From the NCBI GenBank assembly GCA_914767885.1, contig CAJZBQ010000045.1, positions 399,001-463,000 on the forward strand: a DNA stretch of 64,000 bases, given 5' to 3'. Below are positions 52,757-62,954 of this stretch, piece after piece. Each line of letters begins with the position of its first letter. Positions within the stretch are counted from its first letter, which is position 1. The position numbers and the translations under genes were made by a program. The stretch comes from Blepharisma stoltei (lineage: Eukaryota; Ciliophora; Heterotrichea; Heterotrichida; Blepharismidae). The notes under the pieces were generated by a model, which was not told the origin of the DNA, did no database searches, and worked only from the letters and a program-made list of their open reading frames with translations.

Positions 52757-53615
52757 TTATATTTCGCATCCTTTAATGTCAACTACCAAATCACCTGTGT
52801 GGCTTCTCTGTTTCCAATACCCGCCGACCTGCGATACACCCCTGGTCTTGCTGAATAGTCCCTTAGCTTCAGGCTCTTTGTCTTCTTCAATTCTTATAGA
52901 TTTTTGAAGCTTTTCCTTTAACTCTTTTATTTTCTCTTGTACTGTTTGCATTTTTCCATCAGTCTCTGCAATTGCTGACATTTGAATTTTAATTTTCCCT
53001 TCTAGGTCAGGAATTTTCTTTTTAGAAGCTAGCAAAGTTTCTTGTTTGAGCTTGAATTCTACCACAAACCCAATTCACTCAGCTAGAATTCCTGCGCCTT
53101 TACTTATTTGAGATACTTTGCTAAGGATAGTCTCTTGGGTCTTTCACATTGGCAATATTTCATTCAACTGTTCTTCAGAGATTAGTTCTGGAGATATATT
53201 TATCATTAAATTCGAAAAATTTGTAAAGTTTTTTGCTAGACTCTAATATAAGAAATACTTTAAAGCTTCTTCAAGACCGCTCTTTTCTATTAAATATCAC
53301 CAGCATTTTTTCACTTAAATTAACAATAGCGGAGGATGGGTTTTTTAGCCTGATCAGCTCACTGCATAAATCTTTGTTAAAAGAAAGTGAAGTTTTTTTG
53401 AGTCCTTCTATAGCCCTTTCTGTCTCTTGGATAAAAAAGTCAATTTGCTGCTTTGTGAGAAGCAATTGAGAGGTAAGTCTTTCTAAGCGCTCTTTTTCAG
53501 CTTTAAGAAGCTTTTCTTTGTATGTAAATTCGTTTTCTAGCTACGTAAATAGTACTCTACGGAGCTCTTTTCGGAGAAGAGCTATAGCATTGCATTCAAA
53601 TTGGGACTGCTCCAT
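52757..53615 (-). CDS. Small coiled-coil protein resembling a dynein heavy-chain stalk
   Basis: Two tiny introns (15 nt at 53541-53555, 16 nt at 53243-53258) and TGA Trp codons give one frame of about 275 residues. It starts MEQSQFECNAIALLRKELRR|LENEFTYKEK. The region SLAKNFTNFSNLMINISPELI..QETILSKVSQISKGAGILAEWIGFVVEFKLKQETL resembles the helix entering the dynein stalk (KAAGGLCKWV-type motif). AAA domains are absent. Unlikely to be a motor; perhaps a stalk-like adaptor. Family assignment is tentative. Confidence 0.6.
53243..53258 (-). other. 16-nt intron
   Basis: Minus strand GTATTTCTTATATTAG; splices RSWRSFK to SLAKNFTNF, changing frame correctly. Confidence 0.75.
53541..53555 (-). other. 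15-nt intron
   Basis: Minus strand GTACTATTTACGTAG; removes an in-frame TAG and joins KELRR to LENEFTYKEK. Confidence 0.85.
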
Positions 53616-53965
53616 ATTGTCAATTACATTTCATTTGAATGCTGATATTTTATTTATTAAAACAATTTATATTCTGGATAATTGATGATTAAGCACAAAG
53701 GTTTTCTTATGAAACAAGTGCATTAGATAATATTGTCTCAATTGATTCTAAAAATGTATTTATGCATTTTACCTTAATTATTGATCCCATTATGATAACA
53801 GGTTAGAATTTATTACGTCATAATTTTGCCCTGCTTAATAATTGAGATAATTTTAAAAAGAATATTCCTATTCATAGATACTGAAAATTAAAAATAATTT
53901 TAAAGAAGATATAATCACAGATCGAAATCAAAGCAGTAATTTTAAGAAATAAACATTTTTTTGAT

Positions 53966-54685
53966 ATGGTTTCTAGCGATGAGAATGAAAAGATAGAAGA
54001 AAGCAAAGAAGCGCATCCATCAATAAGCAGCACTCCCAACTCAAAGCGAAGCAAATGGGCATTACTTAGAAATGTTCTAAAAGCAATTACTCTTCTCAAA
54101 GTTCATGATGCCGACCCTGCTGTAGAAGTCAACGAAATCCTAGTCAAAATCCAACAAATCCCTACAGACAAAGCTTACAGGATGAAAGAGAAGTCCAGAA
54201 AAGACTCATCCCCATATAGTATTGCACTAAGTGATTTAAGAAGGGAACAGACTTTGTTTAGATGCGCAGAACAAGGCCGTGGAGAAGATCTGCAAAGGCT
54301 CGTTTGGGAAATAGACAATAACCCTTATCGATATTTAGTACCAGCAACTCATCCTCAATCATTCTTAAATAAACGAAACGGGGAAGGGAAAACTGCTCTT
54401 TATGTTGCCTGCAAAAATGGGAATTTAGAAGTCGTAAAAATCTTGATTGAGAAAGGAGCTGTCCATCAAATTACTTCTGTTATTGAAAAAGAAGAAGAAA
54501 CTTGCTTGGAGGTTGCAGTGAGATGGGGACATAAAAAAATCGTTGAGTTCTTATTAGAGAGCTGTAAATGATCATCATCGGAACTGCAAAAATCATTGAA
54601 AGTCTGCAGACATAAAGATCTTGAAATTTTACTTAAGAAAAATCTGAAAACTAAAAATAAAGGATGTCAGTGCTATATATGATAG
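53966..54685 (+). CDS. Ankyrin-repeat protein
   Basis: 239 residues from MVSSDENEKIEES; TGA Trp codons extend the end (SCKWSSSELQK, CYIW). Charged N-terminus, then ankyrin repeats at about 95-200: TLFRCAEQGRGEDLQRLV, GKTALYVACKNGNLEVVKILIEKGA, ETCLEVAVRWGHKKIVEFLLES. A scaffold role is likely; partner unknown. Confidence 0.75.
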
Positions 54686-54930
54686 AGCTATTCAGCTCAA
54701 TAAAGCAATTACATCAAAAAATTAAGATGTAATTAATTTATGTTTGATTTAAGAAAGTTTTTCGTAATTTTAGTCAATTTAAACTTTTCATAATTTTTAA
54801 AAAGATATATTTTTGAAAATCTATGTTATACATTCTGGGGTTTGATTTCTTTAATAATTAATTAAGCTAATTGATTATTTCATAAAATTGCATATGATTG
54901 AAAAAGATTAACGAAAGACCAAATGAATTT

Positions 54931-57900
54931 ATGGATTATTATATTACATTAATGGTATCACTTACAAACGAAGAGGTCCGAAATAACCCAAGTATTTTAA
55001 GTTTATACGTCCCTAAAGCTGTTGCCTCACCACCCATCCTTTCCGATTTGCTCAGCCTGAGTTGGCTGCCCCTTTCCTCTGAGAATCCTCATCTCTTACA
55101 TGATCTAATATCATTGACTAAGTTCATCCTCTCTACAAGCAACCCTACACACATACGCTCCCTCCTTTCAACCCTCCTGATCAGCCTCGTCGAGTAACTC
55201 CTATTTAGTCCCTCATTTGAGAAGCCCAAAGGAATTCTGAAGCTGAAAAATAAAATATTTTCTTCAGCCAATGAACTCAAGTTTTACATCGTCGGCATCC
55301 TTAAATCCCATGGCTTAAATGAAAAAATCACTGGTGAGACTGTGGGATTCAATGATTTCTCCTTTTTGGGACTATTTCGCCGAAATTTTTACTTTAATAT
55401 GCTCAGAAAAAAATCTTATTTTTCGACCAATGTCTTTCGGTAAAAAAATAGGGAAAAAAATAGTGCCATGAGACTGAAGAGCTGATCAAAGCTCTTTTTC
55501 ACTACCATCCTTCAAGCAAAGACAAGTTTGAAAACATACAAAGCATAAGCATTGGTGTACATAAAGAAGAAAACAGAGAAAACAGGTGCTTTGTTATACA
55601 CACAGAAGGCTCAGAAGCAAAAATTTCCTACGTTAAAGCTATTGCTGGATTTGTTCAATGCATGGACCAGCAAGCTGAACAGGAAGTGCTTAATAATATT
55701 TATAAAGTCGCTGATAAAGTTATTGAACTGATTGCGTCATCAGTAGAAAAAAACCCTGTGCTTCTGCCTTTTGTTAAGTCAAAAATTAATGATGCATTTC
55801 CACACAGACGAATGGACATTGCAATCCAAAAATTTTTCTTACCCCTTTAAATTGAAACAAACTACTTTTTAGATGCTTTAACTGGGCGATTTTTTTTTCC
55901 AATCGGAAAAATTTTTATAACTCCCCCCCCCCCCCCTCCGTGAGCGAACAAAACCATTAGAAAAATCACCATTTTTTGACCAAAAACCCACCCTCCGTGA
56001 GCGAACAAAAATTTTTTTAATAGAAAAAATTTTAATGGAAAAAAATTTTGATATATAAGTGATAATTAGTATAATGAAATCTAGAGCTAATTCTGTTTAA
56101 TTTTAAACAAATTGCGTTTTAAAACATAAATTTTGCAAATTAAATTAATATTTGCTTCCCAATTTTTGCAAATTAGGATTTTTTTTAAATTTCGAAAAAA
56201 ATATTTTTTATAAAATTTTATATATAAATTTTTTTTAAAAAAAAAAATTAACCCCCCTCCGTGAGTGAACAAAATTTTTTTGTTCGCTCACGGAGGGGGG
56301 GGGGAGTAAGTGAAAATATTAATTTTTATATAAAATTAGTTTTGATAAAATTTAATGGGAAAAGTACTAGTAGAATATTATTTAAAAAGTTTTCACAGTG
56401 AATCGATTAATTTTTTAAATTAATTCTTTATAAAAATAAATCAAAACTAAAGATTACCCATAGTTATATTTTTTTAATATTTTATCAGAAAGAAAATTCA
56501 ATATAAAATTCTTTTAAAAAAATAACACCCTTTAAATTGGACGAGATTTTTGTCCAATTTAAAGGGGAAATTAACTCGCCAGTTTAAATTGGAACAAAGA
56601 TATTTGCGCCAATTTAAAAGGGGGCTAGTTTTTTTAAAAATGATTATTGCAATAAAGATTTCATTCATAAAATTTATCATTTCAGAGTGCCAACTGTTTA
56701 AATAGCATTCTTCGATCACTCTCTCTATTAAATTCGTTCAAAATTATTCATAGCAATTATTATATTCATATATAAAATTTGTGATTAAAAATAGATTTTA
56801 TTCTAATTAATTTACCAAAGAAATGGAAACTTTACAATATTTCTTCAAAATTTAAGTGGGGAGTAAGAAATATCCTTATTTTATCACAAAAGTGCAAAGT
56901 GCTTGAAGACTTCATTTTACACAAAATAATTGAGAAGCTCATTGAAATAGAAGTTGAAGGCAGCTATGAGAAACTTGATGTTTTACTGCTAGTTCTGTTA
57001 GAGCACCTTCAAGCAAGTGTTAATGACTCTCTGTATAATTCTCTCATAAAGATTTTTGAGGAACTTATACTGCCAACATACCAAGTGAAGTATATTCTGC
57101 TCATAATTCTCAACATTTGCCAGGCTGGCAAAGAAGATTATGCAGAGGTTTTCCTTAATCGCTTGGTCATATTATTTTATAATTGAATAATTATTCAATT
57201 TTTAGATTAATTATATTGAAAAACATAATTAAATAAATTTATTATTTCGTAAAAAATTAAAAGAATGCTTCTCTAATTTCACTTATTTTCTTAAATTTTA
57301 GTACGAAGATTTAGCATGCTAATAAAAAAGATTTTCGCAAATGAATTTGTTGAGTCTTCCTCAGCTTGCCTTGTTTCTTTCCTCGCAGAGTATTCCGAAC
57401 AAATTTTGCCTTGTGCAACATACCTTATTTATTACTGCCTTCGAGCAGTCAAAAAAAGATCAAGCTGCAAGAACTGCTTTATTGTCTTAAAATACCTTCT
57501 CTACCTATTTGCTATCAAGCCTGAAGTCTTAGACGACGAAGAGCTCTTACACAAATTCAAAAAGCTCATCCGACATAAAGCAAAGCCTCTGAAATACACA
57601 GCATTGCTTGAGCAAGTGAGCTACCAGCGCGTTTTCGAAATCGTGGGAATTGAAGAGAGGATTTGCTCTGACAATTTCCACCTGCCGTTTAAGTACGACC
57701 TGAGGGACCTGAAAGGAGTTGCTGAGTACATGGGAAAGACTCAAGCTTCCTGGTTCAGGAAAAAGAGGAGAAGAGGACTGAGTTTTGATGATGGGAATGA
57801 GAGGTACTTGAAACAACGAGGCTTTTCATTTGATGAGACGAAGCTTATGGAAGTAAGTGACAATGTGAGTAGCTCTGAAACGAATGTGCCATATAATTAA
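54931..57900 (+). CDS. RRN3: RNA polymerase I initiation factor RRN3 (TIF-IA)
   Basis: Helical RRN3 fold recognised in pieces: ILSDLLSLSWLPLSSENPHLL..PTHIRSLLSTLL, KINDAFPHRRMDIAIQKFFL|RNILILSQKCKVLEDFILHKIIEKLIEIEVEG, FEELILPTYQVKYILLIILNIC, SSACLVSFLAEYSE, and C-terminal LPFKYDLRDLKGV. Interruptions: a 15-nt intron at 55194-55208, an unresolved 0.1-kb segment near 55369-55471, a 1.02-kb composite MITE (55842-56865) and a 129-bp IES (57175-57303). RRN3 links Pol I to the rDNA promoter. The N-terminus is short and the start codon uncertain (in-frame ATG 54931). Confidence 0.78.
55194..55208 (+). other. 15-nt intron
   Basis: GTAACTCCTATTTAG; joins LLISLVD to PSFEKPKGILKLK in the RRN3 gene, splitting an Asp codon. 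Confidence 0.8.
55369..55471. other. Unresolved IES-like segment
   Basis: Between VGFNDFSFLG and HETEELIKALFHYH the frame is lost for about 100 bp. The edges carry a short inverted pair ACTATTT / AAATAGT. No TA-to-TA join keeps the frame open, whereas a join at the G residues flanking the inverted pair does. Confidence 0.4.
55839..56868. mobile_element. Composite IES: family-2 MITE carrying a nested family-1 MITE
   Basis: Outer ends are family-2 (CCCCTTTAAATTGAAAC at 55842; AAATTTAAGTGGGGAG before 56864) with TTA on the left and TAA on the right, sharing a TA. Removal at TA gives TTC TTA AGA AAT and continues RRN3. Inside lies a family-1 MITE at 55921-56309 flanked by TAA. Family-2 terminal words also occur at 56527-56635, suggesting a further internal inverted pair. 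Total about 1.02 kb. Confidence 0.82.
55918..56309 (-). mobile_element. Nested family-1 MITE with TAA duplication
   Basis: 389 bp between TAA 55918-55920 and 56307-56309, full-length reverse-orientation copy inside the family-2 MITE in RRN3. Confidence 0.88.
57175..57303. other. Putative IES, about 129 bp, TA pointer
   Basis: Separates FLNRLVIL from RRFSMLIKKIFANEF in RRN3. Joining TA 57173-57174 to TA 57302-57303 gives ATA TTA CGA AGA in frame. Confidence 0.6.
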
Positions 57901-58026
57901 TGGTAACTTCTTATCAAATCTCTGAGGCTTACCACTGAAACTTATCTTCGTCCGTCTGAGGATTTTGGAACTGTTTGTAAGTGCATGCTGGAATTTGTAT
58001 AAATCTTGTATATTAATAAAATGGTA

Positions 58027-58235
58027 TTCGAGAGAAATTAGTTCTGATAATTTTCTTCCTCATAGAATTTATTTATGCGGTTTGGTTTCCTCTCTCAAAA
58101 TTTCTGGTCAAGATGGCTGGCGGTTTATTTAGGGAAGTCGAATTTTGGATCAGAAATGCTCGTGATGTCACCATTTTGCTCTATCTCTTAGTGAGAGTGT
58201 GGCTTTAGAAACCTTAAAAACCTTAATTAATGCAA
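58027..58235. mobile_element. Short interspersed element I at a start codon
   Basis: About 209 bp with a CCTTAAAAA-type tail on the right (58211-58225). Flanked by an imperfect duplication of about 33 bp (TATAAATCTTGTATATTAAT / TATAAATCTTGCATATAATT then AAAATGGTA). The duplication includes the ATG of the downstream WD40 gene, leaving a decoy ATG at 58020. Contains ATGTCACC near 58168. Confidence 0.7.
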
Positions 58236-58264
58236 TGTATATAAATCTTGCATATAATTATAAA

Positions 58265-60303
58265 ATGGTAAAGAGAAAGCAATCAAAAGCTCTGCCTGGG
58301 AAAAGGTTTTGCAAGCAGTGCGAACAAATGATACCGATACACAGCCGAGTTTGCCAATTTTGTAATGCGCCTCAATATACGATTCAGCAGATTGCAAAAG
58401 AATACAAGAAGAGACTGAAAGCAATAACAGATGATGATGATGTCTTAGACAAATATAAAAATTTGTTTACCAAGGATAATCCTTTTATTACTGAACTCAA
58501 AGACCAAACTATGTATTTTGAAGATTTACCGAAAGAAATTGCTGTAGGGAACGAGATTGAAGTTCTAGTTAATGGAACTTCCAAACATATTGGGTATTTG
58601 GAAGCTGAAAAAATTGATAAAATTTCAGTAATTAATGCAGGAGGGGATACAGTCTCTCTGGCTTGGGCATTTAGAAGTGATGATGCTCAATATCTGGCGA
58701 TCTCAACATTACCATATGGAGAAAAGCTATATTATGGACATGTTTACCAAGGTTATGGGATCATCCAAATTTGGAAAATTGCAGAAAGCCCAAGTTTCAG
58801 CTATGGAATTGTACATTATGGAAAAGCAGCTCTTGATATGAAATGGCTGCCAGCTTATAATACAGCAAGCGATATTATTGGCACACTTGCTGTAGCACTT
58901 GCCAATGGAGAAATTCATATCTATAATCCAATTATTGTAGACTCACAGACAAAAGCACTCAATATAGCTCCAATAGAAACTTTTTCTATTCCAGAATTAG
59001 TCTTTTCCTGCATTGTCTGGATTGACCCAGTAAATTCCCTAGCTGCAGGAACCCAAGATGGCTCAATCTTCATTTTCCGGTCATGCTCCTCAAAGCCAGT
59101 TCTTTCAATCTTTTCAGCCCATAAGCTGCCGATTTCTTCAATAAATTGGTGTAATTCAAGCTCTTGCATTGCTTCTTGTTCTCTTGATGGCCTTCTGAAG
59201 TTATGGGATAGATTAGATTTAAGCTCTCTTTTCCTCGACAAAACCTGCATACTCATCGTCCCAGAGATACACTGTAGACACGCTTCCTCGCCGCTGCAGA
59301 CAAGGAATTCGCACGAGCGATCTTGACTTCCATGACTCCTGAAGCCTAGGTACTCACCCCTTGGTCGAAACTCCAAGTTTCTCGATAGGCAGATGTCGCC
59401 TCTTGAGCCCAGTTCGATGGATTTATCGTTCTTTGTTGGTCTTGCCCTTTCCAATGATAGTCTCGGGGCAAAAACTCAAAGCTCCAATGATTAGCTTCCT
59501 GGGGCCTGAGTAAAACCTAGCCCGATGCACATAAAAGATTTCCGAGACCTTTCTGTCCTTCCCCTTCACACTGTGCCGTTGCCTGCATGTGTTGAAGAAA
59601 AAGGGTCAGGAGATCGGGTGGTCTGTAGTCACATTTTATGTATTGAAGTTATGGGATATAAAGAAGGAAAAGTCTTAGACGAGATCTGCTCAAGCAAGCG
59701 GTGGAGCTATCACCTTTGCTCGAATCCTCTGGGTACTTATTTATTTTTTGACAATGATGGAGCCATAAGTCCTCATAAAGTTGTGAAGCTTGAAGGAAGA
59801 AAAATAAAAAACAAAAAATATGTTAATTTGTCATCTGAAGCTACCCTTAGTACTTGTTTTTCACCTGTCAGTAGCTATGCTTATATTGCTTCAGTTGATG
59901 GATTTATTGCAGGAATATTTTTATCAGAATTAGAGAAAAGTTTTAAGAAGAGGAAAAGCCCATGGAGCAGGCATTGCAAAATAGTTAGCCAAAGTATTGG
60001 AGACGTCATTACAATTGAGTCTTCAAAGCATCAGTCGTCTCTAGAAAAGACTCCTAAAAAGTCCCTCTGTGACTTTGCAAGCGCAATCACACACATAGAG
60101 TTGACTCTAACGCTTCTTTTTTAATAATGAAAAACTTATTTTGCTATTGGACATAACTTTATAAATTTTTAAAACCAAAGTAAATTATAATTAAAATTAA
60201 AAAAATCTATAGTTTTGCTCTTTATTAAATTGGGAGAGTAAGAGGGAACAGTGACATTATTGCATGGGGTGGAAGAATTTGTGGAATAATGGAATTAAAT
60301 TAA
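58265..60303 (+). CDS. GTF3C2-like WD40 protein (TFIIIC subunit)
   Basis: MVKRKQSKALPGKRFCKQCEQMIPIHSRVCQFCNAPQ: N-terminal CxxC zinc ribbon. Then WD40-like repeats in the GTF3C2/Tfc6 style (VSLAWAFRSDDAQYLAIST.., GIIQIWKI, LDMKWLPAY, NGEIHIYN, SINWCNSSSCIASCSLDGLLKLWD). A 0.28-kb insert at about 59239-59544 is removed at TA to give LDKTCIKDFRDLSVLPL. A 131-bp IES at 60111-60241 is removed at TAA to give ELTLRGNSDIIAWGGRICG. TFIIIC binds tRNA-gene B boxes. Subunit assignment is moderate. Confidence 0.65.
59239..59544. mobile_element. GC-rich insert G in the WD40 gene
   Basis: GC-richer block of about 0.28 kb. Joining TGCATA on the left to CACATA on the right at TA restores the frame (TGC ATA AAA GAT). 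No long target duplication was found, unlike elements A, C, D, F and H. Exact ends uncertain; the core is about 59252-59533. Confidence 0.55.
60108..60241. other. IES, 131 bp, TAA pointer, possible family-2 relic
   Basis: Between TAA 60108-60110 and 60239-60241. The right end ATTAAATTGGGAGAG matches a decayed family-2 terminus; the left end is unrecognisable. Removal joins ACT CTA AGA GGG in the WD40 gene. Confidence 0.7.
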
Positions 60304-60391
60304 ATTTGATTTATTTATTGCATAAGAAAAATATGGCGTCTCGAATATTCTGTTTTCCGAACAGGAATTCTCCTTTTGGCTAATTTTGATT

Positions 60392-60873
60392 ATGAGATTT
60401 GGCTTCACCCAGCGAATTTTCAAGCAACGATGGCGCAACTTGCCCAAGAACGCGCAAACTTGGGCCACGTCCCTTACTCTCCCTCTCACTGAGGAAACAA
60501 AGCCATTGGAAAATCCCTATTTTATGGTAAAAACTTACCCTCCGTGAACGAAAAAAATTTTTGATATATAAGTGATAATTGCTATAGCGAAATCTCTTGC
60601 TAATTTTTTGATTTAAAACAACCTACATTTTAAAACATAAATTTTACAAATTAAATTAATATTTGCTTTTCAATTTTTGTAATTGGGATTTTTTTAAATT
60701 TTGAAAAAAAAAATTTCAATAAAGTAGCCAGAGAAATTCGAACGCCCAAAACTGAGACCATACAAATCAAAAAATCAGATGGTGGGCGACGCTGGTTAGC
60801 TGGAAATCCAAAGCATGGACAGAAGCCTGTCCAGGTGATGTGGTATTGGACATTAAACGAAGACGAAAAATAA
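60392..60873 (+). CDS. Small basic protein split by a family-1 MITE
   Basis: After removing a 245-bp MITE at TA (60475-60476 / 60720-60721) the frame reads MRFGFTQRIFKQRWRNLPKNAQTWATSLK|VAREIRTPKTETIQIKKSDGGRRWLAGNPKHGQKPVQVMWYWTLNEDEK, 78 residues. The amphipathic basic N-terminus looks like a mitochondrial presequence. No family recognised; small respiratory-chain or ribosomal subunits have this look. Start chosen as first ATG in the joined frame. Confidence 0.5.
60475..60721 (-). mobile_element. Family-1 MITE/IES lacking its right hairpin, TA pointer
   Basis: 245 bp. Left terminus CTCTCCCTCTCACTGAGG and inner second copy CCCTCCGTGAACG near 60540. The right-hand terminal pair is missing and the repeat ends in the A-rich core, yet TA-to-TA removal still restores the frame. 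Confidence 0.7.
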
Positions 60874-60930
60874 CTAATTAGGCTAAGTTAATATTTATTT
60901 ACATCTATCTTCATAAATAAAATATTATCT

Positions 60931-62010
60931 TTACTTATAGTATCCCCTCGCCATCAAATGCCTTCTTCTTATTTCCTTTTTCTTCCTTGAAATATCCGCA
61001 TATATTCTATCTCTGTATTCTCTTATCGTCAATTTTCTGTTATCATCAATTGAAATTCTAATCGTATTCGGGCAAGCTGGTTCATCATCGGAGTTATGAA
61101 ACTGCGCCACATAAGGATGTCTGAGTGCTTGCTCAACAGTCAATCTCTTCAGTGGGTTAAACTGGAGAGTTCTTCTTATTAAATCGAGTGCATCATCAGA
61201 AGCCGAAGGGAAGAAGTCATGAAAGCTCCTTGTTCTCGTCGGAGGGAGACTTTCAAGCATGGTGGCTGCCAAATTGCTTTGAATTGACTCTATATCTTCT
61301 TGGGTCGGTCTGCCAGTAAGCTCCAAGATCCTATCCAACTGGTTTAGAGTTGAAGTCCCTGGGAAAATTGGCTTCCCAGCCAACATTTCACCAATTATGC
61401 AGCCCATGCTCCACATATCAACTGCTTTAGAGTACTTAGTCGACCCCAGCAGGATTTCTGGTGCTCTATACCACCTGGTCGCTACATAATCAGTCAGTAC
61501 CGGGTTCGAGCCTTCTTCTTGTGCAGCCACTGAACGAGCAAGGCCGAAGTCTGCAACCTTGACAAGGCATTCTGAGTTCAAGAGGACATTCGAAGGCTTA
61601 AGATCACGGTGCAAGAGCTGGCCTGAGTGCATATATTTAAGCGCCTTCAAGATCTGATAGCAAATGTACTGCTTATGAATGTCTTCCAAAATCCCTGCTC
61701 GAATGACCGCGTGTAAATCTGTTTCCATGAAATCAAAGACCAAGTAAATATCTCTGTCGTTTTCAGCTCGGATCACATTGAGCAGCCTCACAATGTTCTC
61801 ATGTCCGTTGAGCTCTTGCAGGAACATGATTTCTCGGAAGGTTCTTTGTGCATCTGTTGCGTTTTGAAAAGCATCAAATACCTTTTTTAAGGCTACCACT
61901 TCACGAGTTTTCTTGTCGATTGCTTTCCAGACTATCCCGTAAGCTCCTTTGCCGAGCTTTTGGAGGATTTCGTACTTCCTTAGGATATGCGATTCAATTT
62001 CCTCACTCAT
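60931..62010 (-). CDS. MAPK15: Atypical MAP kinase ERK7/ERK8 (MAPK15)
   Basis: 359 residues, uninterrupted. YEILQKLGKGAYGIVWKA, VALKK, LVFDFMETDLHAVIRAGIL, LLHRDLKPSNVLLN, VADFGLAR, TDYVATRWYRAPEILLG. The activation loop has TDY where TEY is usual. ETDLHAVIR and GCIIGEMLAGKPIFPGTSTLNQ are typical of the ERK7/8 class, known for autophosphorylation and cilium-linked roles. The long unstructured tail of metazoan members is absent. Confidence 0.9.
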   Translation of the reverse strand: MSEEIESHILRKYEILQKLGKGAYGIVWKAIDKKTREVVALKKVFDAFQNATDAQRTFREIMFLQELNGHENIVRLLNVIRAENDRDIYLVFDFMETDLHAVIRAGILEDIHKQYICYQILKALKYMHSGQLLHRDLKPSNVLLNSECLVKVADFGLARSVAAQEEGSNPVLTDYVATRWYRAPEILLGSTKYSKAVDMWSMGCIIGEMLAGKPIFPGTSTLNQLDRILELTGRPTQEDIESIQSNLAATMLESLPPTRTRSFHDFFPSASDDALDLIRRTLQFNPLKRLTVEQALRHPYVAQFHNSDDEPACPNTIRISIDDNRKLTIREYRDRIYADISRKKKEIRRRHLMARGYYK

Positions 62011-62031
62011 TCAAATTATTGAGTTTCATTT

Positions 62032-62664
62032 TTAGTTACTTTTTAAGGTTAATCTCACAATATAAATCGGATTACTTTCAATTGTCTCTACTTCTAAGCC
62101 TACTCTGGCAGCAACTTCGAAGAATAGCCTCTGCAGAGGGTTGAATCTGATTGTGTGATTGGCTAGGATTGAAAAGCCATGGGAATTTAAGGAAAGACTG
62201 ATAGTTCTAAGGAGAGGGTGGATGAAATCTTTGTCATAGCTGAGTTAAAATTACATCACGTCACTGCCTAAGATTACGTCGAAGCTTCCTGCGGATTCTC
62301 CTCATAAAAAGTGTGAGCTTCTGGCATTTAAGGAGTTTGCTTCGATATTTTCTTGAATCAAATCAACTGACTAAATGGAATGTACTTCTGTGTTTCCGTC
62401 TGTTATAAGAACTGTGGAGCCTGGAAAAGTTTTGGCAGTGAAAAGGCCAACTAATCCTGTGCCTGCTCCGAGCTCGAGAATTGATGATGTGGGAGGTATT
62501 AAAGTTGGGATTAGTGAGCATAGCTTTTCAGCTGATGGTCATAGAGTTAGATGCATTTCTGTGTCAAGCTGGCCAGAGTCTCTTGGCTTTAATTTTAATT
62601 TCAAGCCCATAACAAGCTCTTCTTCATACTGTATTTCTGAAGCAAACAATGAGCCAATATCCAT
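62032..62664 (-). CDS. METTL21-type protein lysine methyltransferase
   Basis: 200 residues after removing two 15-nt introns. MDIGSLFASEIQYEEELVM, LTLW(TGA)PSAEKLCSLI, motif I ILELGAGTGLVGLFTA, motif II VLITDGNTE|SVDLIQENIEAN, post-motif DVILGSDVI|YDKDFIHPLLRT. This is the seven-beta-strand METTL21/EEF1AKMT3 fold that methylates chaperones or elongation factors. Both introns fall inside conserved motifs and their removal restores them exactly. Confidence 0.88.
62240..62254 (-). other. 15-nt intron
   Basis: Minus strand GTAATTTTAACTCAG, the only one here ending CAG; restores GSDVIYDKDF. Confidence 0.88.
62371..62385 (-). other. 15-nt intron
   Basis: Minus strand GTACATTCCATTTAG; restores DGNTESVDLIQEN. 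Confidence 0.9.
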
Positions 62665-62954
62665 CTTAATTTGCTTAAATTTTTATCTGCACTTGAATGT
62701 CATATATTGCTAAATTTGCTCAAAAGATATTATTGCAGATATCTATTTAAAAGCGCCACATAATGGAGACTTTATATTTAAATTATTTTTTTTTGAATTC
62801 TTATTTTGCATCTTTTTTTGAAATGAAAACATTCTATAAATGCTTTAGTCTCTCTTTATTTACTTTCTTGCTACTATTTATTATTAAATGCATTTCTTTC
62901 AAAATTTTCCTAGTTTCGTTGTTTGAAATCCGATATCTTTAATTCCTAATAAAC

